From the NCBI GenBank assembly GCA_016124635.1, contig WGNJ01000015.1:186001-250000 (forward strand): a stretch of 64,000 nt of DNA, given 5' to 3'. How positions within the stretch are numbered: the first letter of the stretch is position 1; every line of letters starts with the position of its first letter. Shown here piece by piece: positions 7,876 through 16,726 of this stretch. A program made the position numbers and the translations under genes. This DNA is from Alphaproteobacteria bacterium (GTDB lineage: Bacteria; Pseudomonadota; Alphaproteobacteria; Micropepsales; Micropepsaceae). The notes below the pieces were generated by a model, which ran no database searches, was not told the origin of the DNA, and saw nothing but the letters and a program-made list of their open reading frames with translations.

Positions 7876-9320
7876 GCTTCGCTTGGTTCAATCCGATCGT
7901 CGCGATACTCGCCATCCCTGCTGGCGCCGCGATCTTGCTGACGCTGCTCCCAGGCTACCGTTTGACGTCAAGGCTGAACGTATTAGCCTCGTTTCTCACC
8001 TTCGTATCGGCGCTCGCGCTCTTTGTGACCGAACGCCATTCGAGCCAGTTCTTCCTCATCGACGACGTCAACATCGGCTTCGTCACCCTGACGACCTTTG
8101 TCGCCTTTACGACCAGCGTGTTCAGCGCCAGCTACATCGGTCACGAGCTCGAGACCGGTCGTCTGACGCCGACTTATCTGCGCTTCTATCACGCGATGTA
8201 TCAGGCGCTGATGTTCGCGATGAACCTGGCCTTGGTCGCCAACAACATCGGACTGATGTGGGTTGCAATCGAAATGGCGACGCTGACGACGGTATTGATG
8301 GTCGGCATCTACCGCACGCCGGCGGCGCTCGAAGCAGCCTGGAAGTATTTCATCCTTGGCAGCGTCGGCATTGCGCTCGCCCTCTTCGGTACGATCCTCG
8401 TCTATGTCGCGGCGCGCGCCACAGTCGGCGAGGGGCTCGACGCGATGCAATGGACGACGCTCGTCGCTCATGCCTCGTCGTTCGATTCGGCGCTGCTCAA
8501 TGTCGCCTTCGTCTTTCTGCTCCTCGGATACGGCACGAAGGTCGGCCTAGCGCCGCTTCACGCTTGGCTACCGGACGCGCACGCCGAAGGCCCGACACCC
8601 ATATCGGCCGTGCTTTCCGGTCTATTGCTCAACGTCGCCCTTTACGCCCTGTTGCGTTTCAAGCTGATGCTTGCCACCAACACCGGCGCAATCGCCACCG
8701 GTTCGCTCATGGTCGCGATGGGGCTGCTGTCGCTGATATTCGCATCGTTCATGCTCTATCGGCGCCGCGACATCAAACGGCTCTTCGCCTATTCCTCGAT
8801 CGAGCATATGGGCATCATCACGTTTGCCTTCGGCATGGGTGGCCCGCTCGCCAACTTCGCCGCTCTCTTGCACATGACGATGCACAGCCTGACCAAGTCG
8901 GCAATCTTCTTCGGCATCGGCCACGTGGCTCAGATCAAAGGCACGCAGAAGATCGCGGACATTCGCGGCTTGACGGAGACCCACCCGATTTTGGGTTGGG
9001 GCCTGCTGTTGGGCGTTGTCGCAATCGCCGGATTGCCGCCGCTCGGCATCTTCATGAGCGAATTTTTGGTCGTCACGTCGACATTCGCGCGCGAGCCGGC
9101 GCTCGCCGTCTTGCTCGTGTTCGGCATCCTACTCGCGCTCGGCGCCTTGTTTTTGCGCGCGAACGGCGTCGCGTTTGGCGAGCCTTGCGGATCGCGCGCG
9201 CCGTCCGGTGCGTCATACACGCCGATGTACGCACACCTCGCTCTCGTCGCGATGGCAGGCATTTATCTGCCGCCGCCGATCGTCGCCTGGTTTCAACACG
9301 TCGCGCGATTGTTGGGATAG
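7872..9320 (+). CDS. hyfF: HyfF-like antiporter-type membrane subunit
   Basis: A 482-residue second antiporter-like subunit (NuoN/NuoL/HyfF type). The conserved Glu lies in VAIEMATLTTVLMVG. The pump Lys is in GYGTKVGLAPLHAWLPDAHA (about residue 222), and HSLTKSAIFFGIGHV follows. Start at the ATGA overlap with hyfE. It is slightly shorter than E. coli HyfF (about 526) but complete at both ends. With HyfB it gives the complex two putative ion channels; there is no HyfD-like third one. Confidence 0.85.
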   Translation: MSFAWFNPIVAILAIPAGAAILLTLLPGYRLTSRLNVLASFLTFVSALALFVTERHSSQFFLIDDVNIGFVTLTTFVAFTTSVFSASYIGHELETGRLTPTYLRFYHAMYQALMFAMNLALVANNIGLMWVAIEMATLTTVLMVGIYRTPAALEAAWKYFILGSVGIALALFGTILVYVAARATVGEGLDAMQWTTLVAHASSFDSALLNVAFVFLLLGYGTKVGLAPLHAWLPDAHAEGPTPISAVLSGLLLNVALYALLRFKLMLATNTGAIATGSLMVAMGLLSLIFASFMLYRRRDIKRLFAYSSIEHMGIITFAFGMGGPLANFAALLHMTMHSLTKSAIFFGIGHVAQIKGTQKIADIRGLTETHPILGWGLLLGVVAIAGLPPLGIFMSEFLVVTSTFAREPALAVLLVFGILLALGALFLRANGVAFGEPCGSRAPSGASYTPMYAHLALVAMAGIYLPPPIVAWFQHVARLLG

Positions 9321-9324
9321 CGCG

Positions 9325-10818
9325 ATGACCGCGATCGGCGATCTCACGAGACAAGGCCAAATCGTAGCCGCGCATCGCCCTTGGCCGCGTGCGGTGGTGA
9401 CGCCAGCCGTGTGGCAGGCGATGACGGAGGCACTCGCCGACGGGCACTTGACCCTTCTCGGGCTATGGGCCGAAGGCAAATCGGTCCATGCAGCCGTACA
9501 TGCGATCGACGCCGGCGATCTTGCCGTTCTCTCGCTGGACTGTCCGGACGGCAAATTCCCGTCGGTCGGCAAGGCTCATGCGCCTGCCATTCGCCTCGAA
9601 CGCACTGCCCGCGATGTCCATGGCCTCGAGCCCATCGGCGCCGTCGACAACCGTCCATGGCTCGATCACGGTCAATGGAAACGGCCGCAGGACAAAGGGC
9701 GCCCGGCGACGCAGTACCAATTCCTCCCTGCAGAAGGCGAGAGTCTGCACGAGATCCCGGTCGGTCCCGTGCATGCCGGCATCATCGAGCCCGGACACTT
9801 CCGCTTCACCGCCAACGGCGAAACCGTCGTCCGCCTCGAAGAGCGTCTGGGTTACGTGCACAAGGGCATCGAGGGCTTGATGGCCGGCACGCCTCTCGAC
9901 CGCGCCGCACGTCTTGCAGGGCGCGTCTCCGGCGACTCGACGGTCGCATATTCCTTCGCCATCGCGCGGGCGGTCGAGGCCGCCCTCGCACTCGACGTGC
10001 CGCCGCGCGCACAATTGCTGCGTGGGCTGATGGCCGAGCTTGAGCGTCTCGCCAACCACTTCGGAGACATTGGCGCGATCTGCAATGACGCCTCGTTCGT
10101 CATGATCCACGCGCATTGCGGCGTGCTGCGCGAGGGCACATTGCGCCTCGCCGAGCGTTGCTTCGGTCATCGCTTGATGATGGATCGCATCGTCCCGGGC
10201 GGCGTGGCGACGGATCTACCGCCCGATGCCAACGACGAGATCAAAACGTTCGTCGCCAATGCCCGCAAACGCTTCAAGCAGTTGGTCGGCCTCTATGACA
10301 AGACCGCATCGCTGCAGGATCGCACGGTCCGCACGGGAATCTTATCGCCGGCACTGGCCCGGAAGTTCGGAGCCGGCGGCTATGTCGGCCGCGCTTCCGG
10401 CCGTGGCTTCGATACGCGATGCGCTTTGCCTTATGCGCCCTACGACGCCCTCCGCCTCGACGTACCGGTGCTCAACGCGGGTGACGTCGATGCGCGCATC
10501 TGGATTCGCATCCGCGAGGTCGAACAGAGCCTCTCCCTTGTCGAACAAATTCTCGCTCGGCTCGAACCGGGAGCGATCCTGACAGCGGCAGAGGATCAGC
10601 AAGCCTCCGGCGAAGGCATGGCCCTGGTCGAGGGATTCCGCGGCGACATTCTCGTTTGGCTCAGGATTGAAGCAGGCATCGTCGCGCACTGCCATCTTCG
10701 CGATCCGTCCTGGTTTCAATGGCCGCTGCTCGAAGCCGTCATTGAAGGCAACATCGTCGCCGACTTCCCACTCTGCAACAAATCGTTCAATTGCTCCTAT
10801 TCGGGACACGATCTCTGA
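9325..10818 (+). CDS. hyfG: HyfG/HycE-like large subunit lacking [NiFe] ligands
   Basis: A 497-residue fusion of a NuoC-like domain (about 1-125) and a NuoD/hydrogenase-large-subunit domain (about 145-497). The NuoD part is clear: LGYVHKGIE near 175 and VPPRAQLLRGLMAELERLAN near 225. In true group 4 hydrogenases the first ligand motif is RVCGICG; here residues 200-206 read RVSGDST, so both Cys are gone. The C-terminal CxxC is replaced by SFNCSYSGHDL, with only single Cys at 484 and 490. A nickel-iron site is therefore very unlikely. This is the pattern of the energy-converting-hydrogenase-related (Ehr) complexes. The start is the first ATG after hyfF, four bases away. Confidence 0.85.
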   Translation: MTAIGDLTRQGQIVAAHRPWPRAVVTPAVWQAMTEALADGHLTLLGLWAEGKSVHAAVHAIDAGDLAVLSLDCPDGKFPSVGKAHAPAIRLERTARDVHGLEPIGAVDNRPWLDHGQWKRPQDKGRPATQYQFLPAEGESLHEIPVGPVHAGIIEPGHFRFTANGETVVRLEERLGYVHKGIEGLMAGTPLDRAARLAGRVSGDSTVAYSFAIARAVEAALALDVPPRAQLLRGLMAELERLANHFGDIGAICNDASFVMIHAHCGVLREGTLRLAERCFGHRLMMDRIVPGGVATDLPPDANDEIKTFVANARKRFKQLVGLYDKTASLQDRTVRTGILSPALARKFGAGGYVGRASGRGFDTRCALPYAPYDALRLDVPVLNAGDVDARIWIRIREVEQSLSLVEQILARLEPGAILTAAEDQQASGEGMALVEGFRGDILVWLRIEAGIVAHCHLRDPSWFQWPLLEAVIEGNIVADFPLCNKSFNCSYSGHDL

Positions 10819-10819
10819 G

Positions 10820-11329
10820 ATGCGCACGCTCGTCCTCGAAGGCATCATTAAAGCGCCGCTGACCGAAGCGCCGCCGAAGGCCGATAAAGCCGCCCTCGCC
10901 GAGATCGCAAGCAAAGTCGACGCAGCGGCCAAGAAGCGCCTCGGTCGCAGCCTCTCGATCCGCGAAGTCGACGCCGGCTCGTGCAACGGTTGTGAGCTCG
11001 AAATTCACGCTCTAAACAACGCGTTTTACGATCTGGAGCGTTTCGGCTTTCGCTTCGTCGCCTCCCCGCGCCACGCCGACGTGCTGATGGTCACGGGGCC
11101 CGTGACCACGAACATGCGCGAGGCGCTCGAGCGCACTTATGCCGCGACCCCCGATCCGAAATGGGTCGTCGCGGTCGGCGACTGCGCCGTCGACGCCGGC
11201 ATCTTCGCCGGCAGCTATGCGGTCGTGGGTGGCGTGTCGTCGGTCATACCGGTCGACTTGCACATCCGCGGCTGCCCGCCGAGCCCGATGCAGCTGCTTC
11301 AGGGCCTGCTCGCGCTGATCGAAAAATGA
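10820..11329 (+). CDS. hyfI: HyfI-like (NuoB-type) Fe-S subunit
   Basis: A 169-residue relative of NuoB/HycG/HyfI, which carries the [4Fe-4S] cluster next to the large subunit. All four ligands are visible: Cys55 and Cys58 in AGSCNGCELE, Cys122 in VGDCA, and Cys152 in RGCPPSP. So the electron-accepting cluster is kept while the [NiFe] site next door is lost. The first about 45 residues include an Ala/Lys-rich stretch also seen in HyfI-like proteins. The ATG follows one base after the hyfG stop. It is the last gene of the operon; a hairpin follows its stop codon. No NuoI-like ferredoxin gene (hyfA/hyfH) is present. Confidence 0.88.
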   Translation: MRTLVLEGIIKAPLTEAPPKADKAALAEIASKVDAAAKKRLGRSLSIREVDAGSCNGCELEIHALNNAFYDLERFGFRFVASPRHADVLMVTGPVTTNMREALERTYAATPDPKWVVAVGDCAVDAGIFAGSYAVVGGVSSVIPVDLHIRGCPPSPMQLLQGLLALIEK

Positions 11330-11331
11330 AA

Positions 11332-11351
11332 GAGGCGGCCGAAGCCGCCTC
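11332..11351 (+). terminator. Hairpin after the hyf-like operon
   Basis: GAGGCGGC (11332-11339), loop CGAA, GCCGCCTC (11344-11351), starting two bases after the hyfI stop. There is no long T run, so termination may be partial. It lies between convergent hyfI and phaB and could serve both. Confidence 0.5.
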
Positions 11352-11381
11352 GCCGATTGAGCAAATGCCGACCGCGCGACT

Positions 11382-12104
11382 TCAGTACATATGCTGGCCG
11401 CCATTGATCGACATCGTCGAGCCAGTGAGGAAGCCGGCGTCGTCCGCGACCAAGAACAGCACGCCGCGCGCGATCTCGTCCGCCTTGCCGAGACGGCCGA
11501 CGGGAATTCGGGCGACGATCTTCTCGAGCACGTTGGGCGGCACGGCGGCGACCATGTCCGTGTCGATGTAACCCGGCGCGATCGCGTTGACCGTGATGCC
11601 CTTCGGCGCGCCCTCTTGCGCCAGCGCCTTCGTGAAGCCGTGGATACCCGACTTCGCGGCCGCATAGTTTACCTGGCCGTATTGGCCGGCCTGGCCGTTG
11701 ATCGAGCCGATATTGACGATGCGCCCGAAGCCGCGATCGAGCATGCCGTCCCACACCGCCTTACACATGTTGAAACAGCCGCCGAGATTGGTGTCGACCA
11801 CCTCGTCCCATTGTTTGCGCGTCTGCTTCTTGAGCGTCGCGTCACGTGTGATGCCGGCATTGTTGACCAGAACGTCGACCGGCCCGAGCTTCGCCACGAC
11901 CTCGGCGATGCCCTTCACGCATTGATCGTAGTCCGCAACGTCCCACTTGAAGCACGTGATCCCATGCTTCTCGGCGCATTGCTTCGCCCGCTCGTCGTTG
12001 CCGGCATAGTTCGCCGCGACCTTGTACCCGGCGTTCTTAAGCGCGACGGAGATGGCCTCGCCGATGCCGCGCGTACCGCCTGTTACCACCGCTACCCTGC
12101 TCAT
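11382..12104 (-). CDS. phaB: Acetoacetyl-CoA reductase
   Basis: A 240-residue short-chain dehydrogenase that reduces acetoacetyl-CoA to (R)-3-hydroxybutyryl-CoA with NADPH, the second step of polyhydroxybutyrate synthesis. It shows TGGTRGIG (residues 8-15), NNAGITRD, the catalytic Ser in NIGSINGQ, and YAAAK; the ending SINGGQHMY is characteristic of PhaB. Length is exactly typical. It is downstream of phaA on the same strand, separated by an exported-protein gene and a small hairpin. GGAGGAG precedes the ATG. Confidence 0.93.
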   Translation of the reverse strand: MSRVAVVTGGTRGIGEAISVALKNAGYKVAANYAGNDERAKQCAEKHGITCFKWDVADYDQCVKGIAEVVAKLGPVDVLVNNAGITRDATLKKQTRKQWDEVVDTNLGGCFNMCKAVWDGMLDRGFGRIVNIGSINGQAGQYGQVNYAAAKSGIHGFTKALAQEGAPKGITVNAIAPGYIDTDMVAAVPPNVLEKIVARIPVGRLGKADEIARGVLFLVADDAGFLTGSTMSINGGQHMY

Positions 12105-12124
12105 TCGTCTCCTCCATGAGATCC

Positions 12125-12140
12125 GGCCGCTTCGGCGGCC
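12125..12140 (-). terminator. Intercistronic hairpin before phaB
   Basis: GGCCGC, loop TTCG, GCGGCC: a perfect stem with a stable tetraloop on the plus strand. It lies right after the stop of the exported-protein gene and 20 bases before phaB. No T run follows in the leftward direction, so it may act as an RNA-stability or attenuation element rather than a full terminator. Confidence 0.4.
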
Positions 12141-12521
12141 CTATTTTTCCATGCAAAGATGATCGCCGAACTTCGGATCGCCTTCCGGCGGATTCATCAC
12201 CGTGCTGTCGATGTGAAGATAGCGGTGGCCTTGGCCGTCCTGACGAACCGCCGCGACCGTGCCGCTCATCGCGCCCGACGTGAAGTGCAGCGCATTGTCG
12301 GCCCACGCCACCGTCCCGCTGCTCGCACCTTGAGTGTAACCGCCTTTGCCGTCGAGCGTGATGTCGCCGAGAATCGAGCCCGTCAATTCGCCGTCGCCGC
12401 CGTCGTATTTCTCCGCCGCAAGCAGATTGCACGAGAACGTTCCGGCCGGCGTCGTGCCGTCTGCTTCGAACGACACGGCGCTGACGGCGATGACTGCTGC
12501 TGCCCAAGTCACTGCGAACAT
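12141..12521 (-). CDS. Small exported protein inside the pha operon
   Basis: A 126-residue protein with an N-terminal signal peptide (MFAVTWAAAVIAVSAVSFEA). The start at 12521 is preferred because GGGGGAG lies just upstream. The mature part is Gly/Thr-rich and probably beta-sheet (LTGSILGDITLDGKGGYTQG), with two Cys that could form a disulfide (FSCNLL, HLCMEK). No known family recognised. It lies between phaA (stop 62 bases upstream) and phaB, in the same direction, so it is probably co-transcribed with them. Why an exported protein would be part of a PHB operon is unclear. Confidence 0.65.
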   Translation of the reverse strand: MFAVTWAAAVIAVSAVSFEADGTTPAGTFSCNLLAAEKYDGGDGELTGSILGDITLDGKGGYTQGASSGTVAWADNALHFTSGAMSGTVAAVRQDGQGHRYLHIDSTVMNPPEGDPKFGDHLCMEK

Positions 12522-12582
12522 GCTTTCTCCCCCCTCGAAACTAGGAACAAAACGCTCGACACAAACTGGAACGTGGAGCGCC

Positions 12583-13773
<1,191 letters not shown>

Positions 13774-13899
13774 CTATTAACGCTGACAATGGCATGCGGC
13801 GTGCGCGAAAGCCAAGGCTTTGCTGGCTTTTTGTCGAGTTGACCTTCCGGGCCTCGCGTGTTCGCTTTCGCCAAAGTCTTAACGCAGTTGCGGTAGGAA

Positions 13900-13933
13900 T
13901 GCTGCGCAATATCGCATACAATGTTGCGCAGCA
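13900..13933. promoter_or_regulatory. Probable PhaR operator
   Basis: A perfect 10-base inverted repeat, TGCTGCGCAA (13900-13909) and TTGCGCAGCA (13924-13933), with a 14-base spacer, lies between the divergent phaA and phaR starts. Its TGC/GCA content resembles the sites described for PhaR in other alphaproteobacteria. It is 44 bases before the phaR ATG and about 140 bases before phaA, so it could control both. Confidence 0.6.
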
Positions 13934-13976
13934 AATGGGCGCGAAAGCCCGAACACGACCCAGGAAAACGGCATCG

Positions 13977-14636
13977 ATGGCGACGCAAAATGAAGGCCCG
14001 GTCACGATCAAGAAGTACGCGAACCGGCGCCTCTACAATACCGCGACTTCCTCCTACGTCACGCTTGAGCACCTCGCCGAAATGGTCAAGCGCGGCCAGG
14101 AATTCAACGTCTACGACGCCAAGTCGGGAGAGGACATCACGCGCTCGGTTTTGGCCCAAATCATCTTCGAGGAAGAGGGCAAATCCGGCCAGCAGAGCAT
14201 GCTTCCGATCCAATTCCTGCGGCAACTGATCCGGTTTTACGGCGACAGTATGCAGGCTCTGGTCCCCGGCTATCTCGAAATCTCGATGGAGAGTTTTGCC
14301 CGCAACCAGGAGCGGATGCGCGAGCAATTCGCAACCGCCTTCGGCGGCAAGAACATGATGAAGGAGATCGAGCAGATCACCCGTCAGAACATGGCCATGT
14401 TCGAGCGGGCGGTCCGCATGTTCACGCCCTTCGGCGCCCTGATGGGCGGCCGCGGCGGCCCGGGCGTCCCTGGTGCTACGCCTGCCGAGAATGGCGCAGC
14501 GATGCCGCAGGACGAAGCGGCCGCCGGCGAAGCTTCTGGCCATAATCTCGCGGCGGAAGAGGAAATCGCCGAGCTGAAAGGTCAGATCGAGGCGATGAAG
14601 CGCCAGCTCAACGACATCGCCAGCCGCAAAACCTAG
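13977..14636 (+). CDS. phaR: Polyhydroxyalkanoate synthesis repressor
   Basis: A 219-residue PhaR: the N-terminal DNA- and polymer-sensing domain starts IKKYANRRLYNTATSSYVTL, followed by VKRGQEFNVYDAKSGEDITR, both hallmarks of the family. PhaR binds PHB granules and, when no polymer is available, represses phasin and its own gene. The ATG at 13977 is preferred over upstream codons because family homology begins within a few residues. The C-terminus has a Pro/Gly/Ala linker and a helix with heptad spacing (IAELKGQIEAMKRQLND), a likely coiled coil. It is divergent from phaA. Confidence 0.92.
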   Translation: MATQNEGPVTIKKYANRRLYNTATSSYVTLEHLAEMVKRGQEFNVYDAKSGEDITRSVLAQIIFEEEGKSGQQSMLPIQFLRQLIRFYGDSMQALVPGYLEISMESFARNQERMREQFATAFGGKNMMKEIEQITRQNMAMFERAVRMFTPFGALMGGRGGPGVPGATPAENGAAMPQDEAAAGEASGHNLAAEEEIAELKGQIEAMKRQLNDIASRKT

Positions 14637-14781
14637 CGCGCAACCTCGCGCACCTTCTCGGGAGAATTCCGGCGTTATTTGCAGGCGCTTGGCGCGCCGC
14701 GCTGGATCGACTACCTCGTGTGCTTGACCGCGACGGCCCGCATGCGGACAGTCGCGCTTTGTCGCGGGGAGCAAACATCCA

Positions 14782-15339
14782 ATGTCCGTCAAATATTCGC
14801 GAGCCGCGCTCGCTGGCAGCGCCGCCATTGCTTTGGCAGCGACACTTGCTGGCTCGGCCGTCGCAGCAAATCCGAAGGACGTTGCGCGCGCCCGCGACAC
14901 CTCGAAGATCGCGGAGTGCACCAAGTGCGATCTCACCAATGCCAATATGGCGCACGGCTTCTTCCAGTTCGCCAACATGATCGGCGCCGACCTCTCCGGC
15001 GCGAATTTCGACGGCGCCAACATGGCGGGCATTCAGCTCAACAACGCAAAGGCGGTCAAAGCCTCGTTCGTCTACGCGAACTTTTCGGGCGCACGCCTCG
15101 ACGGCGCGGACTTCACGGGCGCGAACTTTTCGCACGCCTGGCTCAACTGGACGTGGTTTGCCGGCGCAAAGCTGGACGGCGCCGACTTCACGGGCGCGCG
15201 CATGCCGGGCACGCAGCTCTACGGCGCCGACTTGTCCAAGGCGATCGGGCTAACGCAGGACCAAGTCGACAAGGCTTGCGGCGACTGGTCGACCAAGCTC
15301 CCGCCCGGTCTCCGCGTCCCCGCCTGCGTCACGTTCTGA
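14782..15339 (+). CDS. Exported pentapeptide-repeat protein
   Basis: A 185-residue protein with a signal peptide (about residues 1-29, ending SAVAA). After a CTKCDL motif come repeats of the A(D/N)LXX type, such as ADLSGANFDGANMAG and GADFTGANFSHAWL, forming about 16 pentapeptides. These fold into a right-handed beta-helix. The C-terminus (VDKACGDWSTKLPPGLRVPA) is a common cap in periplasmic members. Two Cys near the N-terminus and two near the end may pair. Function unknown. It follows phaR on the same strand after 145 bases without other features, and precedes a DUF2834-like membrane protein. Confidence 0.82.
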   Translation: MSVKYSRAALAGSAAIALAATLAGSAVAANPKDVARARDTSKIAECTKCDLTNANMAHGFFQFANMIGADLSGANFDGANMAGIQLNNAKAVKASFVYANFSGARLDGADFTGANFSHAWLNWTWFAGAKLDGADFTGARMPGTQLYGADLSKAIGLTQDQVDKACGDWSTKLPPGLRVPACVTF

Positions 15340-15358
15340 CACGCGTCAAGGAACCGCA

Positions 15359-15796
15359 ATGTCAACACAACGCATCGCTTTGTGCGCTGTCTATGGCGCG
15401 ATCGCCGTCATCGCGCTCGTCGCGACATGGAGTCAGAACCTCGCCTACTTTCATACCGGACCGGGCGACTTCTTTGCCGCCTTCGGTGCCTTCCTGAGCG
15501 ACACCAAAGTGACGCCTGCCGCGCGCTCGATCACGGTCGACATCGGTCTCTTCTTTTTGGCTGCGGCCGTTTTCATGGTGATCGAGGCGCGTAAACACAA
15601 GGTCGCCTTCGTTTGGGCCTACATCATCGGCGGCACGGCGATCGCGATCAGCGTGACCTTCCCGCTCTTCCTGATCGCCCGTGAGCTCCGCCTCGCCCAA
15701 CCGGACGCAACGCACTTGCGCGTCGTCGACATCGTGCCGCTCGCGGCCTTCGCGGCGCTGATCCTCTACCTCACCTACTGGATCGATGTCGCTTAG
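15359..15796 (+). CDS. DUF2834-like membrane protein
   Basis: A 145-residue protein with four hydrophobic segments (about residues 6-24, 60-75, 83-103 and 125-142), probably in the inner membrane. The pattern NLAYF followed by a loop and SITVDIGLFFLAAAVFMVIE fits the DUF2834 family, assigned from pattern only. Function unknown. It starts 20 bases after the pentapeptide gene, so the two are probably one operon. The following 100 bases are more AT-rich and separate it from the DUF805 gene. Confidence 0.65.
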   Translation: MSTQRIALCAVYGAIAVIALVATWSQNLAYFHTGPGDFFAAFGAFLSDTKVTPAARSITVDIGLFFLAAAVFMVIEARKHKVAFVWAYIIGGTAIAISVTFPLFLIARELRLAQPDATHLRVVDIVPLAAFAALILYLTYWIDVA

Positions 15797-15901
15797 CCCC
15801 TTCAACTGATGCACGTATAGATTATGTGAAGTTCGAATCAATACTGTTGCAGACCAGCGGTCAGCGCTATTTTAGCGTCGGTACGCTGGGGGTTGATCGC
15901 A

Positions 15902-16300
15902 ATGGACTGGATGGTTCTGCCGTATAGACGCTACTTCGATTTCAGCGGCCGGTCGAGACGCAAAGAGTACTGGATGTTCACGCTGCTTCAGATTCTCATT
16001 GTCGCAACCATCGCACTCTTGTTCTTTTCACCCGAGCCACTTGATGCGGACGAGCCGCCCATCTTTTCCTTTGGCATCATCGTGATCTACGCCCTGTTCA
16101 ATTTCATCCCAAGTTTAGCAGTGCAAGTGCGCCGCTTTCATGATCAGGATATGTCGGGATGGTTTGTCCTTCTTGGTTTCATTCCGTACATCGGCGGCTT
16201 GATCGTGCTCATCTTCATGGCCATGGGAGGCACTCGGGGCCCAAACAAATATGGCGAAGATCCGAAGCAACCGGGCATCAATCCAGAAGTTTTTTCTTAG
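15902..16300 (+). CDS. DUF805 family membrane protein
   Basis: A 132-residue inner-membrane protein with three or four helices. The start contains the DUF805 signature YFDFSGRSRRKEYWMF, and RRFHDQDMSGW is the second conserved motif. The ATG at 15902 is chosen because GGGGG lies nine bases before it; a TTG three codons upstream is less likely. The tail GTRGPNKYGEDPK is also typical. Family function is not established. Confidence 0.88.
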   Translation: MDWMVLPYRRYFDFSGRSRRKEYWMFTLLQILIVATIALLFFSPEPLDADEPPIFSFGIIVIYALFNFIPSLAVQVRRFHDQDMSGWFVLLGFIPYIGGLIVLIFMAMGGTRGPNKYGEDPKQPGINPEVFS

Positions 16301-16423
16301 CCGATCCGGGCCTTGAATCTTTCACTTTGGAGGAAGCTCTCGGCATCGAAACGCTGCCCCAACACTGGCTCTGGAATCTTCCCGCTCGGCAACACATCTA
16401 AGGACGATTATTGGAGCGAAGCG

Positions 16424-16657
16424 ATGCGCGTTATTCATAATCCACGGTACTCCCGTCGCGCGGCGTTCGTCGCACGCACAACGCGCATCACACGAGCGAC
16501 GCTTTCGCGCCTGCTTTCCGCGCTCTCAACGAAATTGTTCGAAGCCTTTCCCCCGCCGGACCCAGATATGCCGCCAATCGCGAAGGCGTCGGCCTTGCGC
16601 GAGGGTGCAAAGCTCTCGGAACGCGTCGACGTGATCTCGAAGAAGACAATCGCCTGA
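16424..16657 (+). CDS. Small hypothetical protein
   Basis: A possible 77-residue protein starting MRVIHNPRYSRRAAFVART, with GGAG seven bases before the ATG. It is basic at the N-terminus and has no membrane segment or known motif. Codon use is less biased than in neighbouring genes and no homolog is recognised. It could be real or chance; it fills an otherwise empty 430-base gap between the DUF805 gene and a convergent lipoprotein gene. Confidence 0.35.
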   Translation: MRVIHNPRYSRRAAFVARTTRITRATLSRLLSALSTKLFEAFPPPDPDMPPIAKASALREGAKLSERVDVISKKTIA

Positions 16658-16726
16658 TCCTGAGATCGCAGCATCGCACATAAGCCGCTGCAAGCTGCTT
16701 GGTAGCAGGCTGACGCCTCAAACTCA

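Noticed and set aside
4254..11329. Calling the operon a formate hydrogenlyase or hydrogenase-4
   Set aside because: The Cys ligands of the nickel-iron site are missing, and no formate dehydrogenase, ferredoxin or maturation genes are present in the window.
15820..15850. GTTCGAATC, like the T-loop of a tRNA
   Set aside because: The flanking bases cannot form the T-stem, and no D-arm, anticodon arm or acceptor stem could be found around it.
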